Positions 41,718 through 51,527 of a DNA stretch of 64,000 nucleotides are shown one piece after another. A model generated the notes under the pieces. It did not search any database, was not told the DNA's origin, and was given only the letters and a program-made list of their open reading frames with translations. Positions within the stretch are counted from its first letter, which is position 1. Each line of letters opens with the position of its first letter. The position numbers and the translations under genes were made by a program. The stretch covers positions 930,001 to 994,000 of the forward strand of contig NZ_CP024845.1 in NCBI RefSeq assembly GCF_002788215.1, read 5' to 3'. The stretch is from Halohasta litchfieldiae. Its GTDB lineage: Archaea > Halobacteriota > Halobacteria > Halobacteriales > Haloferacaceae.

Positions 41718-44093
41718 ATGACGACACAATGGCTCGAAAACACGCGGTCGACCGATCTGGAGACAGTCGGCGGGAAGGGAGCCTCGCTGGGCGAGTTGAC
41801 CGATGCGGGGCTGCCCGTACCGCCGGGATTCGTCGTGACCGCCGAGACGTACCGCACGTTCCTCGAAACCGCCGGGATCGAGACGAAGCTGTTCGAGGAG
41901 ATCCTAGCGGTCGACGCCGACGATTCGGCGGGGCTTGCGGCCGCCGCTGCCGAAGCCCGCGACCTGATTCGGGACACCCCGCTCCCGGAGACGGTTCGTG
42001 AGGACATTCTCACCGCCTACAGGGAACTGGGTGAGCAGTCCGACAGCGAGACCAATGGGCAGGGCAGCGAGCCGTTCGTCGCCGTTCGCTCGTCGGCGAC
42101 CGCCGAGGATCTGCCCGATGCCTCGTTTGCCGGCCAGCACGAAACGTTCCTCAACGTCACCGAGGAGGACCTCGTTGAACGCGTCAAAGCGTGTTGGGCC
42201 TCGCTGTTTTCCGAGCGGGCGGTTCATTACCGAAACAACAACGGGTTCGATCACGCGTCGGTCGACATTGCGGTCGTCGTCCAGCAGATGGTCGACGCCG
42301 AGAAATCCGGCGTGATGTTCACCTGCCATCCCTCGACGGGCGACCGACAGATGATCATCGAATCCGCGTGGGGACTCGGCGAAGCCGTCGTTTCGGGGGC
42401 CGTCTCACCGGACCACTACGTCATCGATCCCGACACGGCCGAAATCGTCGAGTCGACCATCGCCGACAAGAAACAGCAGATGATCAAAGACCCCGAGACG
42501 GGCGAAACCGCCCTCCAGCCGGTCGACGCCGAGCGGCGAACGGCTCGTGTAGTCACCGACGAAGAGATCGAACAACTGATCGAACTCGGCAGGCTTGTCG
42601 AAGATCATTACGGCGAGCCCCAAGATGTGGAGTGGGCCATCGTTGATGGGGAAGTATTCATGCTCCAGTCCCGGCCGATCACGACTATCGACACCGGCCC
42701 GGAACGGGAGGGCGTCTCGGAGACGGCCGACGCGCCAACCGTCGACGGCGGCCTCTCCAGCGACGAACAGCAGGCGGCCGCACTGGAGGAGTCGACCGAG
42801 GAAGCCGACGAGGTCCTCGTTCGTGGCGTGAGCGCAAGCCCCGGTAAAGGATCGGGTGAAGTTAGAATTATCAAAAAACTCGACCACCTCGACCAGGTGA
42901 CCGACGGCGACATCATCGTTAGCAAGATGACGATGCCGGATATGGTGCCCGCGATGAAGCGCGCGGCGGCAATCATCACCGACGAGGGCGGGATGACCTC
43001 TCATGCCTCGATTGTCTCTCGCGAGATGGGTGTCCCCGCAGTCGTCGGCACCCGCGATGCGACACAGGTGTTAACAGACGGCCAACTGGTCACCGTCGAC
43101 GGCGATATGGGCGTCGTCCGTGAGGGTGGTCCTGCTGAGGAAGACGACGAGTCAGCGATCCAGCCCGACCCGGTCGAATCAGTCCGCCCTCAGACGCCGG
43201 TCAAACCGATGACCGCCACGGAAGTCAAAGTCAACCTCTCGATTCCCGAGGCCGCCGAGCGCGCCGAAGCAACCGGGGCTGATGGGGTGGGACTCCTGCG
43301 AATCGAACACATGGTGATCTCGCTTGGCAAGACGCCCGAGCAGTATATCGAAGATCACGGCGAGGATGCCTACATCAGCGAACTCGTCGACGGGATTCGG
43401 ACGGTCGCCGAGGAGTTCTACCCCCGGCCAGTCCGCGCACGGACGCTCGATGCCCCAACTGACGAGTTCCGTGAACTCAAGGGCGGCACCGACGAACCAC
43501 ACGAACACAATCCGATGTTGGGCTACCGGGGGATTCGTCGCAGCCTCGACAAACCCGACCCGTTCCGGTGTGAGCTGGCCGCCTTTAAACGGCTGTTCGA
43601 TGTGGGTTACGACAACGTCGAACTCATGTTGCCGCTGGTCAACGACGCCGAAGACGTCGAGCGGGCGAAACTGCTGATGGAAGACGTCGGCATCGACCCC
43701 GAGAAGGTCCGGTGGGGCGTGATGGTCGAAACGCCCGCCAGCGCGCTGTTGATCGAGGAAATCGCCGCCGCTGGCATCGATTTCGTCTCCTTCGGCACCA
43801 ACGACCTCACCCAATACACGCTGGCGGTCGACCGCAACAACCAGCACGTCGTCGACCGGTTTGACGAACTCCACCCTGGCGTGCTGAAGCTGATCGAGTC
43901 GACCATCGAGACCTGCCGCGAACTCGGCGTCGACACGAGTATCTGCGGCCAAGCCGCCTCGAAACCCCCGATGGTCGACTTCCTCGTCGAACAGGGCGTG
44001 AGTTCGATCAGCGCGAATATCGACGCGGTGCGGGATGTCCAACACGAAGTCAAACGGATGGAACAGAAACTGCTGCTGGACTCAGTCCGTTAA
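41718..44093 (+). CDS. ppsA: Phosphoenolpyruvate synthase
   Basis: Makes PEP, AMP and phosphate from pyruvate and ATP. The 791-residue protein has the N-terminal ATP-binding domain (GGKGASLGELTDAGLPVPPGF), the central swivelling domain with the catalytic histidine in DEGGMTSHASIVSREMGVPAV and the C-terminal PEP/pyruvate barrel with VSFGTNDLTQYTLAVDR. It lies 103 bases after the PTS operon on the same strand. Position and reaction fit restoring the PEP that fructose uptake consumes, in addition to its role in gluconeogenesis. Confidence 0.96.
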   Translation: MTTQWLENTRSTDLETVGGKGASLGELTDAGLPVPPGFVVTAETYRTFLETAGIETKLFEEILAVDADDSAGLAAAAAEARDLIRDTPLPETVREDILTAYRELGEQSDSETNGQGSEPFVAVRSSATAEDLPDASFAGQHETFLNVTEEDLVERVKACWASLFSERAVHYRNNNGFDHASVDIAVVVQQMVDAEKSGVMFTCHPSTGDRQMIIESAWGLGEAVVSGAVSPDHYVIDPDTAEIVESTIADKKQQMIKDPETGETALQPVDAERRTARVVTDEEIEQLIELGRLVEDHYGEPQDVEWAIVDGEVFMLQSRPITTIDTGPEREGVSETADAPTVDGGLSSDEQQAAALEESTEEADEVLVRGVSASPGKGSGEVRIIKKLDHLDQVTDGDIIVSKMTMPDMVPAMKRAAAIITDEGGMTSHASIVSREMGVPAVVGTRDATQVLTDGQLVTVDGDMGVVREGGPAEEDDESAIQPDPVESVRPQTPVKPMTATEVKVNLSIPEAAERAEATGADGVGLLRIEHMVISLGKTPEQYIEDHGEDAYISELVDGIRTVAEEFYPRPVRARTLDAPTDEFRELKGGTDEPHEHNPMLGYRGIRRSLDKPDPFRCELAAFKRLFDVGYDNVELMLPLVNDAEDVERAKLLMEDVGIDPEKVRWGVMVETPASALLIEEIAAAGIDFVSFGTNDLTQYTLAVDRNNQHVVDRFDELHPGVLKLIESTIETCRELGVDTSICGQAASKPPMVDFLVEQGVSSISANIDAVRDVQHEVKRMEQKLLLDSVR

Positions 44094-44114
44094 AAATAAC
44101 TTAGCAGTCGACGA

Positions 44115-44978
44115 TCAGTAGAACTCGCGGACGAGATCCATCGCGCCCTCCGGTGCACCGTCGGGAATCTCGGCGGTGTTTTCGGTGACGCCGTGGGACT
44201 GCTCGTAGGAGTCCGCGGCCTCGTTCTGGTAGAGCACACCCTGATACTCCTTGTCCATATCCATAATGATCTCCTTGGCGGCGTCGTAGTCGCTGCGGTC
44301 GTGGTCAGTGTCTGCGACATCCACGAGCGAATCGCGGAAGTAGTCGTAGGTGTCGACGTCGTTGAACGTCACACACGGACTGAAGACGTTGACGAAGCCG
44401 AACCCGTCGTGTTCGATTGCCTCCTGGACGATCTCGGCGTGCCGCATCGCATCCGAGGAAAAGGACTGGGCAATGAACGTGGCTCCCGCAGACAGCGCCA
44501 GCGCAAGCGGATTCACGGGTGGCTGTTTCGGGCCGTCGGGCGTGGTAGAGGTCTCGAAGTCCTCGCGCGACGTTGGCGAGGCCTGCCCCTTCGTGAGGCC
44601 GTAGATCCGGTTGTCCATCACGATGTAAGTCATGTCGACGTTGCGCCGGACGGCGTGGATGAAGTGGCCCACACCGATAGAGTAGCCGTCACCGTCGCCA
44701 CCCGCAACCATCACTTCGAGGTTCGGGTTGGCGAGTTTGACACCCGTGCCGACAGGCAGCGCGCGGCCGTGGACACCGTGGAGCGCGTAGCTGTGCATGT
44801 AGGTGCCGATCTTTCCGGAACAGCCGATCCCGGCGACCACGAAGGTGTTATCGGGGTCGTTGCCGGTGTTGGCGAGTGCTTTCATCATGCCGTTCATCGT
44901 CCCGAAGTCACCGCAGCCGGGACACCAAGTCGGTTGTTTGTCGGATTTGAAATCCGTGAATCGAACGTCTGAGCTCAT
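44115..44978 (-). CDS. korB: 2-oxoacid:ferredoxin oxidoreductase, beta subunit
   Basis: Thiamine-diphosphate-binding subunit of the enzyme that oxidatively decarboxylates 2-oxoacids and reduces ferredoxin. CPGCGDFGTMNGMMKAL near residues 19-35 supplies cysteines for an Fe-S cluster, and GGDGDGYSIGVGHF near 94-107 is the TPP-binding loop. At 287 residues, with an alpha partner of 586, the pair matches haloarchaeal KorAB (2-oxoglutarate) better than PorAB, although the specificity is inferred. Its start overlaps the korA stop as ATGA. Confidence 0.9.
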   Translation of the reverse strand: MSSDVRFTDFKSDKQPTWCPGCGDFGTMNGMMKALANTGNDPDNTFVVAGIGCSGKIGTYMHSYALHGVHGRALPVGTGVKLANPNLEVMVAGGDGDGYSIGVGHFIHAVRRNVDMTYIVMDNRIYGLTKGQASPTSREDFETSTTPDGPKQPPVNPLALALSAGATFIAQSFSSDAMRHAEIVQEAIEHDGFGFVNVFSPCVTFNDVDTYDYFRDSLVDVADTDHDRSDYDAAKEIIMDMDKEYQGVLYQNEAADSYEQSHGVTENTAEIPDGAPEGAMDLVREFY

Positions 44979-46735
44979 TGGGTTACCTCCTCTTGGCCGA
45001 GCGCAGCCTTGATTTCGTCGGCTAGCTCGTCGGCTTTGTATCTGACACCGTTGTACTTGTTGACGCGCTGGACACGAGCAAGCGCGTCGTGTTCCAGAAT
45101 ATCCGCGAACTGACCGGTGTTGTTACACTCGACCACCAGCACGTCATCCGCACTGTTGATCTCGTCGCTGAGATCCGGTCGTGGGAAGATGTATGGCACC
45201 GAGATGAAGTGGACGCTGATGTCTTCTTCAGCCAGCAGATCAATCGCTTCGACCATCGCGCCCTCGTTCGAGCCCCACGAGATGACGAGGTTGTCGCTTT
45301 CGGGGTCGCCGAACTCGCGTGGACTCCAGTCCTCTTCGGCCTGGGCGGTCTCGACTTTTCGATTGCGTTTGTCGACCTGCTCGATCCGCATCTCTCCCTC
45401 TTCGGTTCGTCGACCGAGTTCGTCGTGTTCGAGGCCCGTGGTCATGTGAGCCCCGTCAGTCGTTCCGGGGAACGTCCGCGGACTGACGCCGTCCTCGGTG
45501 ATGGCGTGGGGCTGGAACTGCCCTTTCTCGTTTTGCCACTCGTCGAGTGTTTCCTCGTCGACGACCTTGCCGCGGTCGATCTCGACGGCGTCCATATCGA
45601 ACGCCTCGGGTGGGAACGTCTGTTCGGTCACCGCGAGGGCAAGGTCGCCCGCGAGGTAGACCGGGAGCTGGTACTTTTCGGCCAGATTGAACGCCTCGAC
45701 CGTTTTCCAGAAACACTCGTCGATGGTCGTCGGCGTGAGGACGAACCGCGGAATCTCGCCGTGGCCACCGTACAGCATCTGGTTGATGTCGCCCTGTTCT
45801 TGCTTCGTGGGCATCCCCGTCGACGGACCGGAACGCATCACGTTACAGATAACCAGTGGCGTTTCGGTGGTCGCCACGAGACCGAAGGTTTCGGTCATGA
45901 GGTCAATTCCGGGGCCGGAGGTGGCGGTCATCGACCGCGCGCCAGTTCGTGCCGCGCCGAGGGCCATGTTGATCGCCGACAGCTCGTCCTCGGCCTGGAC
46001 GACGTGGCCGCCGTAGTTCTCGATTCGCCCCGTTAGGTACTCCATAACGTTGGTTGCCGGGGTAATCGGATAGCCCGCGTAAAACCGGCAGCCAGCCGCG
46101 ATGGCACCCATTCCGATGGCCTCGTCGCCGTTAATCAGGACATAATCCTCGTCGGTCGTCTCCAGTTCGTAGTTGAACTCGTGGTCGAAGTTTTCGAGGA
46201 CGTAGTCCCGGCCCGCGCGGGCGGCCTCTTTGTTGTTGTCGACCAACTTCTGTCCCTTCGAGCCGAACCGTTTCTGGAGAGCGCTGTCGAGGTTTTCGAT
46301 TGGGAAGTCAGCGACAGCGCAGGCCGCGCCGAGGGCGACGACGTTGCGCATGATTGCGCCACCGGCCTCCTCGGCCAGTGCTTTGAGTGGGACGTCGAGA
46401 CCGACCATCTCCTCGGGGATGGTGGCGTTCTGCATCGTCGTCCGCTCGCCGTCGTAGATGATGACTGATCCGTCGTGCAGTTCCGAGAGATTCTCTTCGA
46501 TGGTCCGGGGCGTCAACGCGATGAGGACGTCCAGACGGTCGACGACACTCTGGACCTGCTCGACAGAGGTGCGGATCTTGTAGGCCGTGTACCCGCCGCG
46601 GATACGCGACGCAAAATCCTTCGAGGTAAACACGTGTCGACCGGCCCGCGAGAGTGCCTGAGCGAAGATTTTTCCCGTAGAGTCAATGCCGTCGCCGGCC
46701 TCGCCGCCGACAGCCCAGTTGAAGTCCGCAGGCAT
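44975..46735 (-). CDS. korA: 2-oxoacid:ferredoxin oxidoreductase, alpha subunit
   Basis: Alpha subunit in which the gamma domain (residues about 1-185, opening NWAVGGEAGDGIDSTGKIF) is fused to the alpha domain (from about 195, with the conserved AIGMGAIAAGCRFYAGYPITP block). Start chosen at the ATG at 46735 (MPADFNWAVG), 586 residues; the frame continues nine codons upstream. The haloarchaeal length and its neighbours, korB and the flavin reductase-like gene across the divergent promoter, support a 2-oxoglutarate enzyme feeding the TCA cycle. Confidence 0.9.
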   Translation of the reverse strand: MPADFNWAVGGEAGDGIDSTGKIFAQALSRAGRHVFTSKDFASRIRGGYTAYKIRTSVEQVQSVVDRLDVLIALTPRTIEENLSELHDGSVIIYDGERTTMQNATIPEEMVGLDVPLKALAEEAGGAIMRNVVALGAACAVADFPIENLDSALQKRFGSKGQKLVDNNKEAARAGRDYVLENFDHEFNYELETTDEDYVLINGDEAIGMGAIAAGCRFYAGYPITPATNVMEYLTGRIENYGGHVVQAEDELSAINMALGAARTGARSMTATSGPGIDLMTETFGLVATTETPLVICNVMRSGPSTGMPTKQEQGDINQMLYGGHGEIPRFVLTPTTIDECFWKTVEAFNLAEKYQLPVYLAGDLALAVTEQTFPPEAFDMDAVEIDRGKVVDEETLDEWQNEKGQFQPHAITEDGVSPRTFPGTTDGAHMTTGLEHDELGRRTEEGEMRIEQVDKRNRKVETAQAEEDWSPREFGDPESDNLVISWGSNEGAMVEAIDLLAEEDISVHFISVPYIFPRPDLSDEINSADDVLVVECNNTGQFADILEHDALARVQRVNKYNGVRYKADELADEIKAALGQEEVTQ

Positions 46736-46748
46736 GCTATGGACTACC

Positions 46749-46770
46749 CTTTTGAACGGCAAATCAAAAG
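46749..46770 (-). promoter_or_regulatory. Palindrome on the korAB promoter
   Basis: Arms cttttga (46749-46755) and tcaaaag (46764-46770) with an 8-base spacer lie 14-35 bases before the korA start codon, which is where the TATA element of a leaderless transcript must be. A symmetric site there suggests repression. The rest of the 274-base gap holds a second palindrome for the divergent gene. Confidence 0.42.
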
Positions 46771-46935
46771 GCTTCTGAAAAGCACCCTGCCGTCTTTTCT
46801 GGTCATTATGTGATTGTTTCCGGGCAATAATGGATGAATATTCAATTTATCTGTAAAGGTGTGCTGTATGTAGTCGCATACCATGGATCAAGTGGAGAGA
46901 AGGACCTTTGGGGTCTGTTGTAGACGGCTCCCGTT

Positions 46936-46986
46936 CGACCGCCACCGTGGGCGGTCGAGTGAGGACTGCCGACAATAAACCGTATT
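46936..46986 (+). promoter_or_regulatory. Palindrome and TATA box before the flavin reductase-like gene
   Basis: A perfect 8-bp dyad, cgaccgcc (46936-46943) and ggcggtcg (46950-46957), lies upstream of an A/T element (caataaaccgtatt, 46973-46986). That element is about 31 bases before the ATG at 47010 and fits a leaderless start. The dyad is just upstream of the TATA/BRE position, where an activator could bind. Confidence 0.4.
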
Positions 46987-47009
46987 AGTCCACGGCAAGA
47001 ACACAGCCT

Positions 47010-47648
47010 ATGGACGCGACGGTTACGGTCACCAACAGCGAGACAGTAGGCCCCGACACGGTTGCGATCAGTTTCGAGACACCCGAGGGGTTCGAGGCCC
47101 AACCCGGCCAGTTCGTCAAACTCAGCGCCGATATCGACGGCGACGGATACGCCCGGTTTTATACGATTTCCTCGCCGGATATGGTTGAGGACTTCGAAGT
47201 GACAGTCGAGATCGATCCCGACGCGAGCGGTCCCTTCAGTAACCATCTCGCCGATCTCTCGGCGGGCGACACAATCGCAATGAGCGGCCCGTTCGGCTCG
47301 GACTACTACGAGGGCGAGGCGCGCGTGGTCGTCCTTGCGGGTGGTCCCGGCATCGGTCCCGCAGTCGGCATCGGCGAGCGCGTCATCAACGACGGCGGCG
47401 AACTGGCGGTCGTTTATAAAGACGACACACCGGCTCACGAGGACCGACTCGCCGAACTCGATGCGGCGGGCGCAAGCGTCGCGATCACTGACGGCGATAT
47501 CACCGAGGCCGTCGACGCTGCGGTCACCGGTCAGGAGGACGAACAGATCTTCGTCTACGGCTTTGCGACATTCCTTGATGAGGCAACCAAGGCCATCGAG
47601 GCCGCGGGTGTCGACCCCGACGGTATGAAAGTCGAGAACTTCGGCTAA
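47010..47648 (+). CDS. FAD-dependent oxidoreductase of the ferredoxin reductase type
   Basis: A 212-residue flavoprotein with the ferredoxin-NADP reductase fold. The FAD motif RFYTISS is near residues 50-56, the family's opening beta barrel precedes it (EAQPGQFVKLSA), and the nucleotide-binding loop VLAGGPGIGPAVGIGE is near 110-125. It lacks an iron-sulphur domain. Divergent from korAB, it is probably the reductase that exchanges electrons between ferredoxin and NAD(P)H, an arrangement also found in Haloferax; the partner is inferred. Confidence 0.88.
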   Translation: MDATVTVTNSETVGPDTVAISFETPEGFEAQPGQFVKLSADIDGDGYARFYTISSPDMVEDFEVTVEIDPDASGPFSNHLADLSAGDTIAMSGPFGSDYYEGEARVVVLAGGPGIGPAVGIGERVINDGGELAVVYKDDTPAHEDRLAELDAAGASVAITDGDITEAVDAAVTGQEDEQIFVYGFATFLDEATKAIEAAGVDPDGMKVENFG

Positions 47649-47670
47649 CGCGACGGCGAACAGAACACAG

Positions 47671-47806
47671 CTACGCTTCGTCTTCGGCGTCGACGGTCGG
47701 TTTCTCGGCTGGCTCGACGCCAGTGATTTCGAACTGACTGCCACCGTCGTCACCGTTCCGTGCGGTAATCGTCCAGCCGTGGGCCTCGACGATTTTGGCG
47801 ACGATA
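47671..47806 (-). pseudogene. C-terminal piece of the histidine kinase split by the insertion sequence
   Basis: On the minus strand, just beyond the insertion sequence, the frame reads IVAKIVEAHGWTITARNG and ends in an acidic tail at the stop (47671). It is the last helix and strand of a HATPase domain and joins exactly to the kinase that breaks off at 48876: both pieces share the target duplication, so ...GLGLSIV continues as AKIVEAHGW. The 43 codons have no start of their own and are therefore not expressed as a protein. Confidence 0.88.
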
Positions 47807-48875
47807 GAGGGTGTCATAGAATAGTTCTCATAGCGTGATGACGGTGCTTCCTGGATTGTCTCCGCGTTCGTCGTTGGTGATCGCAATAACGAGACGAAGG
47901 CACAGCGCGAGGAACACTTGTGCTCGTGCGTGGACGCGGCCTCGGGCGCGAACGTGCCCGAGGCCGCAGTCCTTGACGGCGTCGTTGGTTCGTTCGACTC
48001 CACTCCGGCGGTTGTACGTCTCGTCTAGCGTCGATTGCTTCAGCTGAACGTCCTCGCTGTGTTCGTCGATGCGGGCTTCGACCCTGTACTCGATGTCTTT
48101 CGGATCGTCGGTGTTTCGTGCGTTGTACGGAGCGACTGGCACGACCCCTGCGGCCAGCAGGTGGTCGTGCCAGCCGAGCGTGTCGTAGGCGCTGTCTCCA
48201 AGCATCCAGATCGGTTTCTCGACGGCGAGCGCGTCACACGTGACGCGCATCGCCGTCTCCTCTGGCGCTTGCTTGCTCTCGGTGAACTCCGCGGCAATCG
48301 GGATCTTTTGCCCGGTCGAGACGATCGTACAGCCGTAGCCGTGGTAGTACTCTTCGGCGGTTGGATCGTAGCCTTTCGACGCGTCTTGGTCGGCGGGCAT
48401 CGTCCTCACGTCGGTGGAATCGATGGAGTAGGTCAAGTCGAGCAGGCCGCGGCAGGCGGCCTGCTCGACGAGGCGGTCGAAGACCTCGTCGACGACGTGT
48501 TCGAGGTCGGTGAGGAAGCGATCGACCGCGTCTCTCGACGGCGGTCGATCGAAGCCACAGCTGAGCCAGACGACCGTGTTCTGGAGTTCTCGCGTGACTG
48601 GACGGATGCCGTAGACGTTCTTGTAGTAGCAGTGCAGGAACGCTCGGAAGAGTGCTGGTGGGTGATGATCTCGTGTTCGCCCCCGGCGAGCGGGGGCGAA
48701 CACATCGAATTCTTCGAGAAAGTCGAACTCAAGATGCTCGAACAACGCGAGCGTCTCGGTCGCCATTACATTGAAGAACTCGTCGATAGAAGTCTCCTCT
48801 TGCAGGATGCTGGCGCTCGTAGACACAGTTCCAACATCCTGCGTCTTCGTGTGTGACGCTTTCTATGACACCCTC
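47807..48875 (-). mobile_element. ISH11-like insertion sequence, copy 2 (1,069 bp)
   Basis: Same length and same 15-bp terminal inverted repeats as the first copy (47807-47821 and 48861-48875), in the opposite orientation. It is flanked by the 7-base direct repeat gacgata at 47800-47806 and 48876-48882, the size known for ISH11. It has split a sensor histidine kinase gene. The intact duplication and intact transposase show a recent insertion. Confidence 0.94.
47828..48826 (-). CDS. IS5-superfamily (ISH11-like) transposase, copy 2
   Basis: 332 residues, identical in translation to the copy at 11165-12163, with the same DDE motifs (YSIDSTDV, GDSAYDT, GVERTNDAVK). It lies on the same strand as the gene it interrupts, so kinase transcription may read into it. 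Confidence 0.94.
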   Translation of the reverse strand: MSTSASILQEETSIDEFFNVMATETLALFEHLEFDFLEEFDVFAPARRGRTRDHHPPALFRAFLHCYYKNVYGIRPVTRELQNTVVWLSCGFDRPPSRDAVDRFLTDLEHVVDEVFDRLVEQAACRGLLDLTYSIDSTDVRTMPADQDASKGYDPTAEEYYHGYGCTIVSTGQKIPIAAEFTESKQAPEETAMRVTCDALAVEKPIWMLGDSAYDTLGWHDHLLAAGVVPVAPYNARNTDDPKDIEYRVEARIDEHSEDVQLKQSTLDETYNRRSGVERTNDAVKDCGLGHVRARGRVHARAQVFLALCLRLVIAITNDERGDNPGSTVITL

Positions 48876-51527
48876 GACGATAGACAGCCCAAGCCCGGAT
48901 TCGGACTCGTGGGTTTCGCTGTCGAGCTGTGGTGGTTCCTCATCCTCGAAGCCGTGGCCATCGTCGGCGATGATAAACCGGTCGTCGTGGCATTCGACGG
49001 TGATCGTCAGGTCGGGACCGCCGTGTTCGACCGAGTTCCGGAACAGGTTCTCGAAGACCTGCTGGAGCCGCGGGGCGTCGGCCTCGACGGTCAACTCGCC
49101 CTCAATGACGAACTCGGCGTCCCGTGAGTCGACCGACTCCCAAGCCCACTGGGCGACCGTCTCGACGTTGGTCGGGCCGACCATATCGATGATCTCGCCT
49201 TTGCGAGCGAGCAGGAGCATATCCTCGATCAGCGTCTGCATCCGGTCGTGGGCGCGCTCGACCGCCGCCAGCGTGTCGGTGTTGCCGGTCGACTTGATTT
49301 GGTCGACGTAGCCCTGAGCCACGCTCAGTGGGTTCCGCAGGTCGTGGGAGACATAGCCGGTAAACTCCGAGAGCCGGTCGTTCTGCCGCTGGAGTTCGGC
49401 CTCGCGTTCGACCCGTACCATCGCCGCGCTGACGCTGGCAGCCAAAATTCGCAACAGGTCGACTTCGAGATCCGAAAACGACCGCTGTTCGAGCGTCGCA
49501 CTCACCAACACGCCGTAGGATTGGACCGGAACGATGATCTCGGATTTGGTCTCGGTGTCGTCGTTGTACCGATCCGGTTCGGACTGGACGTCGTCGACGA
49601 CCACCACCGAGTTCATCGCATACGCCTTCCAGACGAGGCCGTCACCCGACTCGAAGCGGGGCTGGTTATCGAAATGAAGGACAGCTTGATCGGTTTGGGC
49701 CATCGGCAGGAGTGCATCATCGTCCCCGTCGTGCCGCCACAACGCGGTCAGTGGGAGTTCGAGAATGTCGGCGGCGGCCTCCATGGCGAGTTCGATAACG
49801 GCCTCCTCGTCGTCGGCAGTGAGGAACGCCTGTGTGGTCTCCTGAAGTTCACGGAGTTTCGACTCGGTCGACCGGCGTTCGAGCTGGTAGCTCACCCACT
49901 TGGTCAACACCTCGACGAAGGCGAGTTCGGTGTCAGTGAACGGCCGCTCCCGACAGTTGTCATCGGCAAACCACAGCGTCCCATACAGCCTGCCGTCGAT
50001 CTTGATCTTGCCGCCGAGGTAACAGTCGAGGCCGAGAGACTGATAGGCCGGATCGTCACTCCACCCCTCGGTAGTCGCGTCTTCGAGCGTGAATAGCGAC
50101 TCCTGTTGGATCGTTTTCCGGCAGTAACTTTCGGACAGCGGCGAACTCCACCCCGGCTCGATCTGCTCGTGGTCGCCGTGGGCGTAGACGATCTGCTGGA
50201 GGTCGTCGGTGACTGTCGTCAAAAAGCCGTAGCTGAGGCCGAGCCGGTCACAAGTCAGCGCAAGCACGCGCTCGATCCGGTCGGGAAACGACAGCGAGGT
50301 GTCGGCCGACAGCTGATAGAGCCGTCGCAGCGAGTCGACGTTTTCTCGAAGCTGGGTTTCGAGCCGTCGACGCTCGGTGATATCCTGTACCGAGCCGATG
50401 ATCTCTGTGACCTTGCCGTTGGTTCGCTTCGGCGAGCCGTGTATCCGGACCCATTTTTTGGTGCCGTCAGTTGTCCGCAATCGGGCTTCGAGGTCGACTG
50501 GCTCGCCCTCACGCAGCTGCTCGAAGGCCGCTCTGACCTCGCCCGTTGGGTCGGGGTGATACTGGAGGATGTTGGTGATCGTCGGATGGAAGTCCTCGGG
50601 GACCTCGTAGATGGCATACACCTCGTCGGTGAACTCGACGGTGTCGTCAGTGAGATCCCACGCCCAGCCGCCGATGTCGGCCAGCTGTTGGGCCTGCCGG
50701 AACAGATCGTTCTGGCGCTCCATCCGGCGCTGTTCGGCCAACTGTTCGGTGACATCCCGACCGATGCCGACGATGCCGACGATTTCACCCCTGTCGTCCC
50801 TGTAGGGGCGGGTAAGAATATCGGTCGTGTAGGTGGCGACGTTGTCTGGGTCGAGCGTCAGCTGACTCCGGAACTGTGCGCGCTCGCCGTCGAGAAGGTC
50901 GGTCAGCCCCTGCTCGAAAGTCTCGTACTCCGAACAGTCGAGCAGCTTTCCCTTGAAAATATCTCGGAGGGGTTGGCCGATGAGGTCGCTGGCTGTGAGG
51001 TTGAGTCGTTCGACGAGCCGGTTGTTGACGTAGCTGATCCGGAGCTGTGAGTCGAGTACCCACGCGGCGTCCTGCATCTGCTCGACAATCGCCTCGTGGA
51101 GCGCCGAGGTGTCGACCGTCTCCGCACCTGCCGTCTTCGAGACCGGGTCCTCGGTGCCGATTCGGGCTTCGAGCTTCGCGGCGCTCTCCTCGCCGGCCGG
51201 CACATAGCCGTCTGCTTGGGTCACGAGCACGTTCCGAACTGCTGTCGGGTTGTCGGGACCGGCGACGATAAGCGGGATAGAAAACGACTCCGGAAGCGCC
51301 GCAAGCACCGATTCGACGTCTTCGATGGCGTTGGTCCGCCAGCGGTAGACCACCGCAGCATACCGGCTGTCGGTCGACTCCTCGCTGAGCGTCTCGACGG
51401 TATCCGTGTGGTCGACATCGAACGTCGACCACAGCGATGTATAGAAATCAGACTGGTAGGATCCAACGGCGTCGCTCGCCGGGTCGTAGACGAGTATCGG
51501 ATCTCTGTCAGTCTGTGTCTCAATCAT
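48876..51527 (-). pseudogene. Multi-sensor histidine kinase, N-terminal 884 residues (interrupted by the insertion sequence)
   Basis: The gene starts at the ATG at 51527 (MIETQTDRDPILVYDPAS). It encodes a receiver-like N-terminal region (about 10-120), two PAS domains (about 145-262 and 280-390), two GAF domains (395-550 and 555-705), a HisKA domain with the phospho-acceptor His728 in YVSHDLRNPLS, and a HATPase domain with N box FENLFRNSVEHGG (825-837), G1 DDGHGF (855-860) and G2 GLGLSIV (878-884). The insertion sequence hits right after the G2 box. The broken frame reads on for 49 residues inside the element, replacing the native last 42. The repaired protein would have 926 residues. It is divergent from acs. 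Confidence 0.93.
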
